Of a DNA stretch of 64,000 nt, positions 56,161 through 64,000 are shown piece by piece. The notes below the pieces were generated by a model. The model worked only from the letters and a program-made list of their open reading frames with translations. It was not told where the DNA came from and searched no databases. The translations under genes were made by a program, and so were the position numbers. Origin of the DNA: Symsagittifera roscoffensis (Eukaryota; Xenacoelomorpha; Acoela; Convolutidae); contig NC_087064.1 in the NCBI RefSeq assembly GCF_963678635.1, forward strand, positions 58,228,338-58,292,337, in the 5' to 3' direction. Position 1 is the stretch's first letter. Every line of letters begins with the position of its first letter.

Positions 56161-57106
56161 CTGGCCAACGATGTTTCATATTAGAAAACCCATGAAATCA
56201 AAAAGAAAGACCCAGATCAGATATTTATTTTTAATCTTGCAGCTCAGGGCAATGGTTTGTTCAGAGTTTGTAAAAAATTTCAGACTTAAAAAAATTAACG
56301 GTTGGAAAGTCGAGTTTAGTCGGAAGAAAAAAAAACAAACGAGCACAATTTTTCTAACATTTTATTTGAGAACCGGACCAAAACGGCAAGCCACGAGCTC
56401 AATGGCACGCATGAGACTCCAATAGTGGGGGTTATTTTAACTATAAAAGGATATATAAGAGGGCTAAAAGAAACGACAATTCTGTATTTTTCCAAGAAAA
56501 ATGCTTTCACCGGAACTGACTTTGGCTTGACTTATCACTGATTCAACAGCCAAAGAATGGAGTGAAGACCCAATTCAATTATATCTTTGTCCAGCGTTGT
56601 TGTTTTCCGAGTAGGGTTGTTTTCGTTGATTTATGTCCCGTAATTATAAGGACCCGATTATATATTTTGCCACCAAATATTCTTTTTATTTTAAGCAAAA
56701 TAACAGGTTTTTTCCCAAAACGCGCATACAAACCAAAAATCTATACCGTATAGTTGGATATACAAGGTAGTTAAAAAATGATGTTCAAACGGAAAAGTTT
56801 TCAAAAAGATCTTTGTTTGTTTTCCCAAATGTAATTTAGGCTCATTAAAAAATTCAAATCTTTTATAAACGTGTTTCGAATCATTATTTGCGTTTTTGTA
56901 CCATTTGTACAAGTGTAGCAAAACTTCCTACTTCATACAAGGCAAGAGTGTGGTCAATAATGAGCTAGCATTTTTGAGTGGAATCTAAACCCAAGAAAAA
57001 GGCATCGTTGCCCTGAATTCCACGACAGAGCCTTCTTTTCTTTTGTTTTATTTTTTTAATGTTTGGAAGACTCCCTTCTGGCGACTTACGTTTCGGAGGC
57101 TCTCAC
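56161..57106. other. Intergenic DNA, nothing recognised
   Basis: No supported gene or repeat. Probably the 3' flank of the Rho-family gene, which is on the minus strand. Confidence 0.35.
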
Positions 57107-57500
57107 CAGGCTCGGATCTAGAATTTTGGCCAGAGGTGAAAATTTTCAAAACTGCGTTTGATCTGTTTTGGGTCAATCAAATTCATTTGAAGCTTCTTAA
57201 ATCACTAACTGACCCCATGATGCCAAATTGTTTTAGACTGCAGACTGCAGGTTTTTTTTTCAATCAAAAAATATCTGGATGGTTTTTTGGATGGTTTTAG
57301 AAAATTTTGAATGTGGTTTTGAAAAAACAATTGCTTTTTTTGGCTCCCTTTCCTCAGAATTTGCAAATATTAATGCCAAAGGCACCCTTATAGACTACAC
57401 ATTTTGGTTTTATTCGGCCAAAGTGGTGTCATGAAATAGTACCATAGTGATGTGGCTGATGAGAGATCGAGTCCTTGAGGGGGAGCGGGTTGAGTTTTGA
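57107..57500. mobile_element. Decayed hAT-like element
   Basis: Left end CAGGCTCGGATCTAGAATTTT, then GATCTGTTTTGGGTCAATC. Near 57467 the B-box-like GATCGAGTCCTTGAGGGGG parallels the family motif. No right end or duplication found. Confidence 0.5.
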
Positions 57501-57659
57501 TATAATACTTGATCAGATCAAATTAGATAAATAACTTTTCAATCAGATGTATAAATAAATAGTATAAATTTATAGTAAAATAAGAGAATAACTTGGAAAC
57601 ATTCGTCGATGTCTTTGTTTTGCTTTTTTTTTCAAAGAAAGAAGCCGGAATTTCACACA

Positions 57660-57928
57660 TCACAATACTACGCAACAACCGTTCGGGTCAGCCACATTTT
57701 TACGAGTGCTCCCCATGATGGCTGCCCTCTGGAACGTATCCTGGACGTTACTGCCCGTCTTGGCACTGCAGTCGCCCCAATGCTCGAAGAATTTCTTGGA
57801 GGCTACCTCTTCTGCCTGTTCCGGGGTCACGAGAGGGGGAGGGGGCTCGGTGGTGGTGCTGAAGTCAGACACTCCTGTCGCGGGGGAGGACATCGGGTCG
57901 TCCATGTCGCGCAGATCACTTTTGAGGC
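57660..57928 (-). CDS. Rho-family GTPase, last coding exon
   Basis: Begins after the acceptor TTTTTCAG and completes a Gly codon from the previous exon (phase 1). It reads LKSDLRD, the G4 guanine-specificity motif in the Rho/Rac variant form (T/N/L-K-x-D). Then comes a ~24-residue Ser/Pro-rich insert (TTTEPPPP) not usual in Rho proteins. Next is LVTPEQAEEVASKKF, a Rho-family helix, and CSAKTG, the G5 motif. The C-terminus is CCVVL before the TGA: a CAAX box whose final Leu predicts geranylgeranylation, with a preceding Cys that could be palmitoylated. A polybasic region is lacking. The stop is at 57660-57662. Confidence 0.9.
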
Positions 57929-58031
57929 CTGAAAAACGTTGATTGTATTTATTTTCTATGTTCTAATCACTATCATATCACTTAGCCAGTTTGTCTATAT
58001 ATTCTTAAGAATCTCTGTAAAGAAATTAGTT

Positions 58032-58471
58032 CAGGGGCGGATTTACGGGTGGGGGGAGGGGGATGACGGGGCGGACGCTTTTTTTCCTTTCTCCTCAGGG
58101 ATTCGACCCCCTGCCGACCCTTCGTACTACTATTTTGAAATATCCCTTTCTGGTGACGGACCCCAAAATTTTCTTGAAGGCGCGTTCGGCGCCAATATAC
58201 TAATTTTGAGGGGGGAACGCGCGCCGAAAAATTCGATTTTTTGGTCAAAATTTTCCAAAAAGTGCCTAAAAACGCCTTTTTTGGCCTCTTTTTTTTTCAA
58301 AATCTTGCCTGCGGCGCAGACAATTTGGCCAAAATAGGGGCAAAACAGTACTTTGGGAGAGCTCGAAAAATCAATTTGGTCGACCTAAAAAAAAGGGTCG
58401 ACAAAATTTTCGAAAATTTTTTGAAAATCCGCCCCCCCCCCCCCTCGAGAGAAATCCTAGATCCGCCCCTG
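58032..58471. mobile_element. hAT-like element in a Rho gene intron, perfect 8-bp duplication
   Basis: 440 bp from CAGGGGCGGATTTACGGG to CTAGATCCGCCCCTG. Identical flanks AATTAGTT at 58024-58031 and 58472-58479. Internally it has GGGATTCGACCCCCTG (the complement of the B-box-like GGGTCGAATCCC motif). No transposase. It lies wholly between two exons of the Rho gene. Confidence 0.9.
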
Positions 58472-58683
58472 AATTAGTTCATCTGTATTCAGTGAGACTT
58501 AACTCGTTTCGCATAATTTTTTGATTAATTTCTTGCCAAATTTTGGTAAAATTTTCAGATTGAAACATTATTAACTGGAAAAGCTCTCGATTTCATTTGA
58601 AGTAATCTCAATTTTTGTTTGAAGACATAATTAAGTCTTCATAAAATATATACTGTGAAGGTTTATCTAAAAGAAGGACCGAC

Positions 58684-58831
58684 CGACTAGGAACTTGAGT
58701 GGCCTCTGTTGGTGCAAGTAGTAGTCTATCTCCTTCACCCATTTGGAGGACACGTCATTGAAGGTCTCCGGCCTACCGATGTCATAGCAGAACATGACTA
58801 TCTCTGCTTCTTGATAAGACAAGGGACGGAT
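58684..58831 (-). CDS. Rho-family GTPase, middle exon
   Basis: A 148-bp exon: acceptor CCCTTTAG before 58831, donor G|GTCGGT after 58684. It encodes IRPLSYQEAEIVMFCYDIG, then RPETFNDVSSKWVKEIDYY and ends PLKFLV plus one base of Gly. The LRPLSYP-like start follows switch II, and the RPETF...KW.KEI stretch is typical of Rho/Rac/Rnd proteins. It joins the neighbouring exons in phase (0 upstream, 1 downstream). Confidence 0.92.
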
Positions 58832-59236
58832 CTAAAGGGAACATAGGTGTTTACTTTAAAAGATAACTGACTAAGCGCAAAAAATTTATTCTAGAAAAAG
58901 GTTGAATACAATCATGTCATATAGCAATTCAATGCTTCTGCCAATATTTTTTCGAAATCATGCCCCGAAAAGCACCAGCTCAAACCTTGATTGGTACTGA
59001 CGTCAGAATTAAAAATCACGTTTAAAACTCCTCGTACTATAGCCATGTTTTGAATAAAACAAAAATAACGTCTCGGTTTCCTCAAAGACTTCTAAGATTT
59101 CGAACAAAGATTTCTCGAAACCGAGAACTTTTTTTTGATACAATCATGGCTAGAGCATGCGATTCAAACGTGATATTTGATCCTACTCGTCTCCGCGCTT
59201 TAGCTGGTAAATAAGTTCAAAAAAGCAATAACCGAC

Positions 59237-59331
59237 CCTGTCGTAGTCTTCCTGTCCAGCTGTGTCGAACAGATGCAGATCCACAAGCTGTCCACTCTCA
59301 AGCACTGTCTCCCACACAAAATTCTCAAACA
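59237..59331 (-). CDS. Rho-family GTPase, exon with switch II
   Basis: A 95-bp exon: acceptor TTTAACTAG, donor G|GTCGGT. It encodes (V)FENFVWETVLESGQLVDLHL and then FDTAGQEDYDR. FEN is the end of switch I, and DTAGQE is the G3 motif with the catalytic Gln. All three exons together give about two thirds of a ~190-residue GTPase. The exon with the P-loop and the PTV of switch I should lie upstream (higher coordinates) and was not found with confidence. Function: GTP-dependent switch, probably cytoskeletal, at membranes. Confidence 0.9.
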
Positions 59332-59517
59332 CTAGTTAAACAAAAACTTATAAATTGTTTATTTTTATCACAATTTATTACAATATTCACTTATATATAT
59401 AATAGTATTACATAATCTGAATTAGGCTTTATTATAACAAAAACCTGAAATGCAACCTGACAGAAAGAGAGCCCAATAAATAACAATGTTTCGGTTTTTC
59501 TATTCGAATCATCCGAA

Positions 59518-60139
59518 GTTATGGGGGTTTAACGATTGCAATTTTAACCGATTTGGGACAATTAACGCGATATATTTCGCATTATTCAAGCGTAAGCGCA
59601 GATTGAATCCATGTTAGAAATCGTTCCAAATAGGTTGAAAGAAGCTTATTGCCATAATTGATTTGTTAAGGGCCTAGGAAATTAGACGACAAGCAAATTA
59701 GACGACCGTAAAGAAACGCAATTTACGAACAACGAGTATTTACTCAGCCAAAATTTAATTCAAGTCTGTAAACAAAATTCACGTAACTTTTATGTTATTG
59801 TCTAAATTGGACAATCAGCTTTTACTCAGCTAACAGATATGTAAAGTCCGTAAACAAATTTCACGCAATTCGCGCAAGTTATTGTCTAATTTCCGTTATT
59901 TTCTGATCGTTTTATTTACTGTCGTCTAAATTCCTGAACCTCAATTTGTTACTAGGAGCAAAATCTATCACTTTTTACTTGTATGGCATCAGGGGGGATG
60001 ATTTTTCCAAAAAAAAACTCAAATTTAAAAAAATTTCAATTTATTTTTTTATATTATATTTTTTCATGTTATTACTGCTCCATAGACCTTAAAAGGCAGT
60101 CGGAACTTTTAAGGATTCGCCGTGTTACGAGCAGTCTTG
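59518..60139 (+). repeat. Dispersed repeat copy carrying a nested MITE
   Basis: Plus-orientation copy of the 42730-43253 family, with core CCGATTTGGGACAATTAACG and end GGCAGTCGGAAC and CGAGCAGTCTTG. The left hairpin end is missing. It is interrupted by the 275-bp insertion at 59669-59943. It lies upstream of the first identified Rho exon, probably in an intron. Confidence 0.7.
59669..59943. mobile_element. 275-bp MITE with 8-bp target duplication ATTTGTTA
   Basis: Ends are imperfect inverted repeats: AGGGCCTAGGAAATTAGACGA at the left and GTCGTCTAAATTCCTGAACCT at the right. ATTTGTTA flanks both sides (59661-59668 and 59944-59951); the uninterrupted host repeat has this site once. Inside, TTTACTCAGC and a ~20-bp GTAAACAAA-containing stretch each occur twice. 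No coding capacity. The exact edges are uncertain by 1-2 bp. Confidence 0.8.
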
Positions 60140-61787
60140 TCTGATTTGCGAATCTTTCATAACTGAACAATTGCTTGTATGTTTACTAGAATGGAGCGTT
60201 CATACATATTTGACAAATAATGCAACGTTTTTGGATCAAACCGCATCCTGAAACCATTTCACCCACCAAAATGATTAACTGTTAGGGCACCTAAAAAAAA
60301 CTTACATTCGTAATAGAATAAGCATAGCCGGTTTCTCTGCAAGTAGCACACATTGTACCAACAACAAAATTTCATTAAAAAAATTTGCTAAGAAATCCAT
60401 AAATTTTCAAGCAGTCTTTCGTTTTGATGATTTTTCTTAGAACTTATTTTTACTATGCGAAGGGAAAAACTTTAAAAAGTAAAATTAAAAACTTTTAAGT
60501 TGACTACTCTACAATCAACAGTTTGAAATTAAACTGGAAGGTCGTTTTTTCTCCGACTCTCTTCTTTGCAAAAAAGAGTCTGAAAACCCCATAAAACTAA
60601 AATTCATTGTTCTGGACTCTGGGACAAATTCAGTAAATGTAATCGGAGTCGAGCCAGCACTGCAACTTTTTCAAGTTGATACACATCTCGACCTTAAATA
60701 TTTCAGACATATCAAAACTTTAAGCAAGAAGCCGCAAAGAAACGAGCAAAAAATGTTTTAACTTATACTTTTAATTTTTTGCAACTTTTATTTTACCTTA
60801 AGTTAATCAATTTTCTATCAACTTGTGTAAAAGGTATTTTGAACATTTTTGTTGATTTTTCATTTTTCATTTCAATGATATTTAACTTTTGCAATGGGCA
60901 GAAAAACTGCCGAATTCTGTTGGCACTTTTCCTTAAGTTGGATTCAATTTTGTTGACGCAATGTTTTGCGGTTTACATAGTTTCCCTACTTGTGCTCAGC
61001 AAGCTCATACAGTACCGGCTTGAAATAACCAAATCAATCAAATTGAGTTCAATTTAGTAAAAATAGATTACCAAAAAGTTAAAGATTTTAATTGTTTTGC
61101 ATATGGCTGACCTTAAAACGGAGCGATCGGTTTGGTGCAAAATAGGCTGAACAAAAAACACGCGATTCGTTTGGTGCCTTGAACCAAGCAAAATGACCCC
61201 TTTTAAGGGTGTAATTTTAGGTCTGAATTTTGTCTAAAATAAAATACACCATTAAAATTCTTTTGAAATTTCAAGCTATTTTTGACGTCATCATTTTTTT
61301 CTAAAGTGATTTCAATTTGTGAAAAACGAGTTTAAAAATTTCAAAACTATCCAGATGTGTCCTGAAACTTTAAATTGTAAACGAATATTGTATGGGCCTG
61401 CTAATGGCAAACTGCAGTAGAAAACTCGGTAAACAGCAAAAAAAGCGTTAAAAAATGACCCCAAGTTAATAAAGAAAGGTATCCATATTTGGAAAATTAT
61501 TTTGCCAATTGCGATTATAAATTCAATGACTTAAAACCCAGTGAAGTGAGAAATGATTCAAAAAACTTGTTTTAAAAACACCTCGTAGGTTGTCCCTTGT
61601 AAAAAGGGCGCAATTTGCTCACAGAGACAGAATAAATGCCAGAAAATAGTCCCAATATGTAATCTTTTATATCCGTCAGTAACTCTTCATTCATATCACA
61701 AAAGTTTAAAGATTCAATACATCAACTAAACCGATGAGTCGACCAAAAAATGTATCCTAGAAAATTTTGAGGTACAAAAAAGATACC
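60140..61787. other. AT-rich DNA, probably upstream intron or flank of the Rho gene
   Basis: No exon called with confidence. A short exon-like segment at 60306-60336 is discussed among the rejected items. The plus-strand frame at 60779-61057 is hydrophobic and low-complexity. Nothing else recognised. Confidence 0.4.
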
Positions 61788-62044
61788 CAGCGGAAAATCT
61801 AGGTTTTTCTCGAAGGGGGCGGACTTTCAAAAAAAAATTTTTTTGTTCGACCGAATTAATTTTTCGAGAACCCTCAAAGCTCTAAAAAGACCCTGTTTTC
61901 ACCACATTTTCTGCGCCGCAAGCGAACTTTGAGAAAAAAAACAGGCCTTTGTGAAAATGTTGATCAAAAAATTACGTTTTTTTTTCGGCGCGCGCTCCCC
62001 CTCAAAACTAGAATATATTGGCACCTTAAGAAAACTTTAGGTCC

Positions 62045-62241
62045 TGTGGTGTAGAGGTCAAGGTATGTACGTATTATATGGTTATAATATTGTATTTTTA
62101 TATTATGTAACGTCCTATGACCGTCGATCATTAAGTGGTTGTACAGTCAGTGGCTGGCGTAACCGTATTCAATTCAAACGGATTATTTTACGTTTTGCAT
62201 CTTTACTGAAGTTTATGAAGTACTGCTCAGGCATGCTGGCA
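62045..62241 (+). repeat. 5' LTR of the gag-only element
   Basis: 197 bp, TGTGGTGTAGAGG to CATGCTGGCA. It contains an AT-rich insertion (ATATTGTATTTTTAT) not in the other LTR. Followed two bases later by the primer-binding site. Confidence 0.85.
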
Positions 62242-62242
62242 C

Positions 62243-63430
62243 ATGGCGCAGTCAAACACGGATTCGTCCAACCACGGGTTTGACGTCTTTTGGGCTGGCA
62301 CATCACAAGAACCGCCAGTCTCGTGGGAGGAAAGGAGTCAAAGCTTCCCACTGATAGTCATCGCAAAAGAAGAGATCGACATCGAGGATTTGTTGCACGA
62401 CAATGGATCGCTTGAAAACCCTTATCCGATACTGGAAGAGCCGGCTAGTACAGAGGATCAGCAGGAAAGAACAGATCGAGAGGCACAAAATGCGATGGCT
62501 ATAACAGCTTGGCGGGAGGAAGAAAACCGGAGGGCGGAGGATGAGCGTCGAATATTCTAAAGATCGACCCAGTGAGACGCGGATAAACGGTTGAAATCAA
62601 AATTTATTTTGTCTTTGGTGAAACAGGGACAAAAAGATTTCAATCGGAAACATCCTTATTTTAAGATTGTGGATATGAATTTCATCCAACTGTGGAAAAC
62701 GTCGACTGATACGTTTAAGAAAAAACTAAAGGTTACAAACAAAAAATTCATATTCTTCGGTCGAAAACAACGCTATAAAGAAGGTATGGAGCAATTCTTT
62801 GGGGCGTTGAGAGACCTTACCCGTGGCTGTGATTTCGGCGATCGAGAAGCATCGATTGTCCGAGACTTTTCATAGTTAATATGAAAAATGAAGAAGTCAA
62901 GAAACAGTTATGTATGGAAAAAATGAGCCCGGGTGAGACACTTACTTTTGCGGTTTCGAGGGAGAAGTGAACTCATGTATAAGAGAGTAAGTGGAGGAAT
63001 ACCACGATTTGGCAGAAACAAATTTGACGGTAATCGCTCAGACACGGTAAGGCCAAGTAATGCGGGCCAAGGGGGAAGTAAAGTTAAACGGGAAATGAGG
63101 TTAATAATTAAGGGCTAGACAAATGCCACAATTGCGGAAACGTGTTAAAACCCAACCATAGGGATTATTGCAAGGAAAGAACATCGTCTGCCATAGTTGC
63201 AGTGGCCGTAATTGTTCCAGTACAGTATCGTTTGTCTCACAGACGAAACTACAAGAGCTGAAGATTTGGGATCGATTTCTGAGTGTTAAAGCAGTACCGG
63301 AGGAGATCAAAAATATATTCTATAGTGCGACAGACAACGTCATTAGACTTATTGGGAGAGCTACCTCAATTGCAGACGCCGAAGGCAGCGGTGGATCCCA
63401 GGGTGACTCATACGGAGGATAATGGAGCGC
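62243..63430 (+). pseudogene. Broken gag of the gag-only element
   Basis: Starts MAQSNTDSSNHGF at 62243. The frame stops at 62558 and again shortly after, then continues in the same frame with a Gag core (KQRYKEGMEQFFGALRDLTR, then CDFGDREASIVRDF). It meets a stop at about 62873 and continues in another frame (MKNEEVKKQLCMEKMSPGE, then FAVSREK). Zinc-knuckle remnants follow around 63132-63215 (CHNCGN in one frame, CHSCSG in another). At least two stops and two frameshifts. It would have formed the particle shell and bound RNA. Beyond about 63430 no clear domain is seen. Confidence 0.8.
62244..62259 (+). promoter_or_regulatory. Primer-binding site of the gag-only element
   Basis: TGGCGCAGTCAAACAC begins two bases after the LTR, the usual place and with the usual TGG start. 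The gag ATG (62243-62245) overlaps it. The primer tRNA is not identified. Confidence 0.65.
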
Positions 63431-63748
63431 AACAGGGGGAGAGATCCGGTGGCAATGGTGCATGGCGCAGCCGATTTTATCAACGTGAGCGGCGATTCAA
63501 GTGGCCCCTTTGCGACGGACGACCTGGACATTGCAGACTAACTGTCTGCGATTAGCATGACCGAAGATGACCATCGCCAACTTCTGGAAGAGCTCGAAAA
63601 CTTGTTGCTTCGCGCAGGCCGGAAAAAAGTGGAGTAGATATAACCGAAGGTTATACGAGCCAAACTGTGAAACTGAAATAGTCTAGAGTTATTGTGAACA
63701 GATTGATTTATTATATATAAGATATTAATATTGACAGTGAATTGTTCC

Positions 63749-63758
63749 GAAGGGGGAA
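63749..63758 (+). promoter_or_regulatory. Polypurine tract of the gag-only element
   Basis: GAAGGGGGAA lies directly before the 3' LTR (TGTAGTG), a textbook purine tract for plus-strand priming. Confidence 0.75.
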
Positions 63759-63956
63759 TGTAGTGTAGAGGTCAAAGTATGTACGTATTATATGGTTATA
63801 TTATGTAACGTCCTATGACCGTCAATGTCAACGTTATAGTGATCGTTAACTGGTCGTACAGTCAGTGGCTGGCGTAACCGTATTGAACTCAAGTTGATTC
63901 TTTTACGTTTTGCATCTTTACTGAAAATTATGAAGTACTGCTCAAGCATACGTGCA
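63759..63956 (+). repeat. 3' LTR of the gag-only element
   Basis: 198 bp, TGTAGTGTAGAGG to CATACGTGCA. It contains an insertion (TCAACGTTATAGTGATCG) absent from the 5' LTR. The right flank continues the hAT-like element. Confidence 0.85.
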
Positions 63957-64000
63957 GTTCCGTCAGCCAAAAATTGATATCTGAAAATAATACAAACTGT

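Larger units (their letters stand above)
62045..63956 (+). mobile_element. Decayed gag-only LTR retrotransposon (1.9 kb)
   Basis: LTRs of about 197 bp (62045-62241 and 63759-63956), both TG...CA and both starting TGT.GTGTAGAGGTCAA. They differ by several substitutions and two larger indels, so the insertion is old. The internal part carries a broken gag and no RT, RNase H or integrase. Target duplication GGTCC (62040-62044) and GTTCC (63957-63961), 4 of 5. It resembles Ty3/gypsy in gag and in its PBS and polypurine tract. The lack of pol implies either a large deletion or a naturally non-autonomous element. Confidence 0.88.
61788..64000. mobile_element. hAT-like element split by an LTR element (right end outside window)
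   Basis: Starts CAGCGGAAAATCTAGG and TTTTTCTCGAAGGGGGCGGA, matching the complement of the 58032-58471 element, through GCGCGCGCTCCCCC. The match reaches GGTCC at 62044, is interrupted by the LTR element, and resumes at 63957 with GTTCCGTCAGCCAAAAATTG, aligned to the same internal position of the 58032 element. Its right terminus lies beyond 64000. Confidence 0.8.

Noticed and set aside
60306-60336. A 31-bp exon-like segment (minus) with acceptor TACTTGCAG and donor GTAAGT, encoding GETGYAYSITN, as the missing P-loop exon of the Rho gene
   Set aside because: It would place Glu where the P-loop Lys is essential, and no exon with the switch I PTV sequence was found between it and 59331. Probably chance.

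Overview
The window reads as nuclear DNA of an invertebrate metazoan. It is AT-rich and intron-bearing, and nearly all of it is non-coding or transposon-derived. The host genes visible are the first exon of an aminergic-type G-protein-coupled receptor (1515-1902, minus) and the last three exons of a Rho-family GTPase (57660-59331, minus). I cannot assign phylum or species from the sequence. I see no bacterial operons, rRNA, intact tRNA or CRISPR array.

Layout. 1-9.9 kb: receptor exon, then AT-rich DNA with eroded repeats. 9.9-12.2 kb: hAT-like non-autonomous elements, one with a perfect 8-bp target duplication. 12.6-13.8 kb: a GC-richer module bounded by 233-bp direct repeats. 15.4-42.65 kb: a three-level nest. 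A tandem array of four ~1545-bp units was split by a ~4.5-kb LINE (duplication ATGTCG). That LINE was later split inside its endonuclease domain by a 16.6-kb Ty3/gypsy-type LTR retrotransposon (17325-33882, coding strand minus). 42.7-57 kb: dispersed repeats, several hairpin MITEs and a tandem duplication. 57.6-60.3 kb: the Rho gene, with MITEs in its introns. 61.8-64 kb: a decayed gag-only LTR element inserted in another hAT-like element.

The most notable object is the giant LTR element. Its 917-bp LTRs differ at only two positions that I found, and its four ORFs are open, so it is young and possibly competent. In sense order it carries a ~2.5-kb leader with a 14-bp satellite, then Gag with two CCHC knuckles and the start of a protease. 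Pol follows in the -1 frame: rest of protease, RT, RNase H, integrase, GPY/F-like module and a C-terminal domain that reads as a macro (ADP-ribose-binding) fold. ORF3, in the env position, is coiled coil plus SGNH/GDSL hydrolase with all catalytic blocks. ORF4 overlaps it in the -1 frame and is unrecognised. A hexamer, CTCAAG, is strongly over-represented on one strand of this element, in coding and non-coding parts alike.

All calls come from reading the sequence and given translations. No database search or folding was run, and counts were made by eye.
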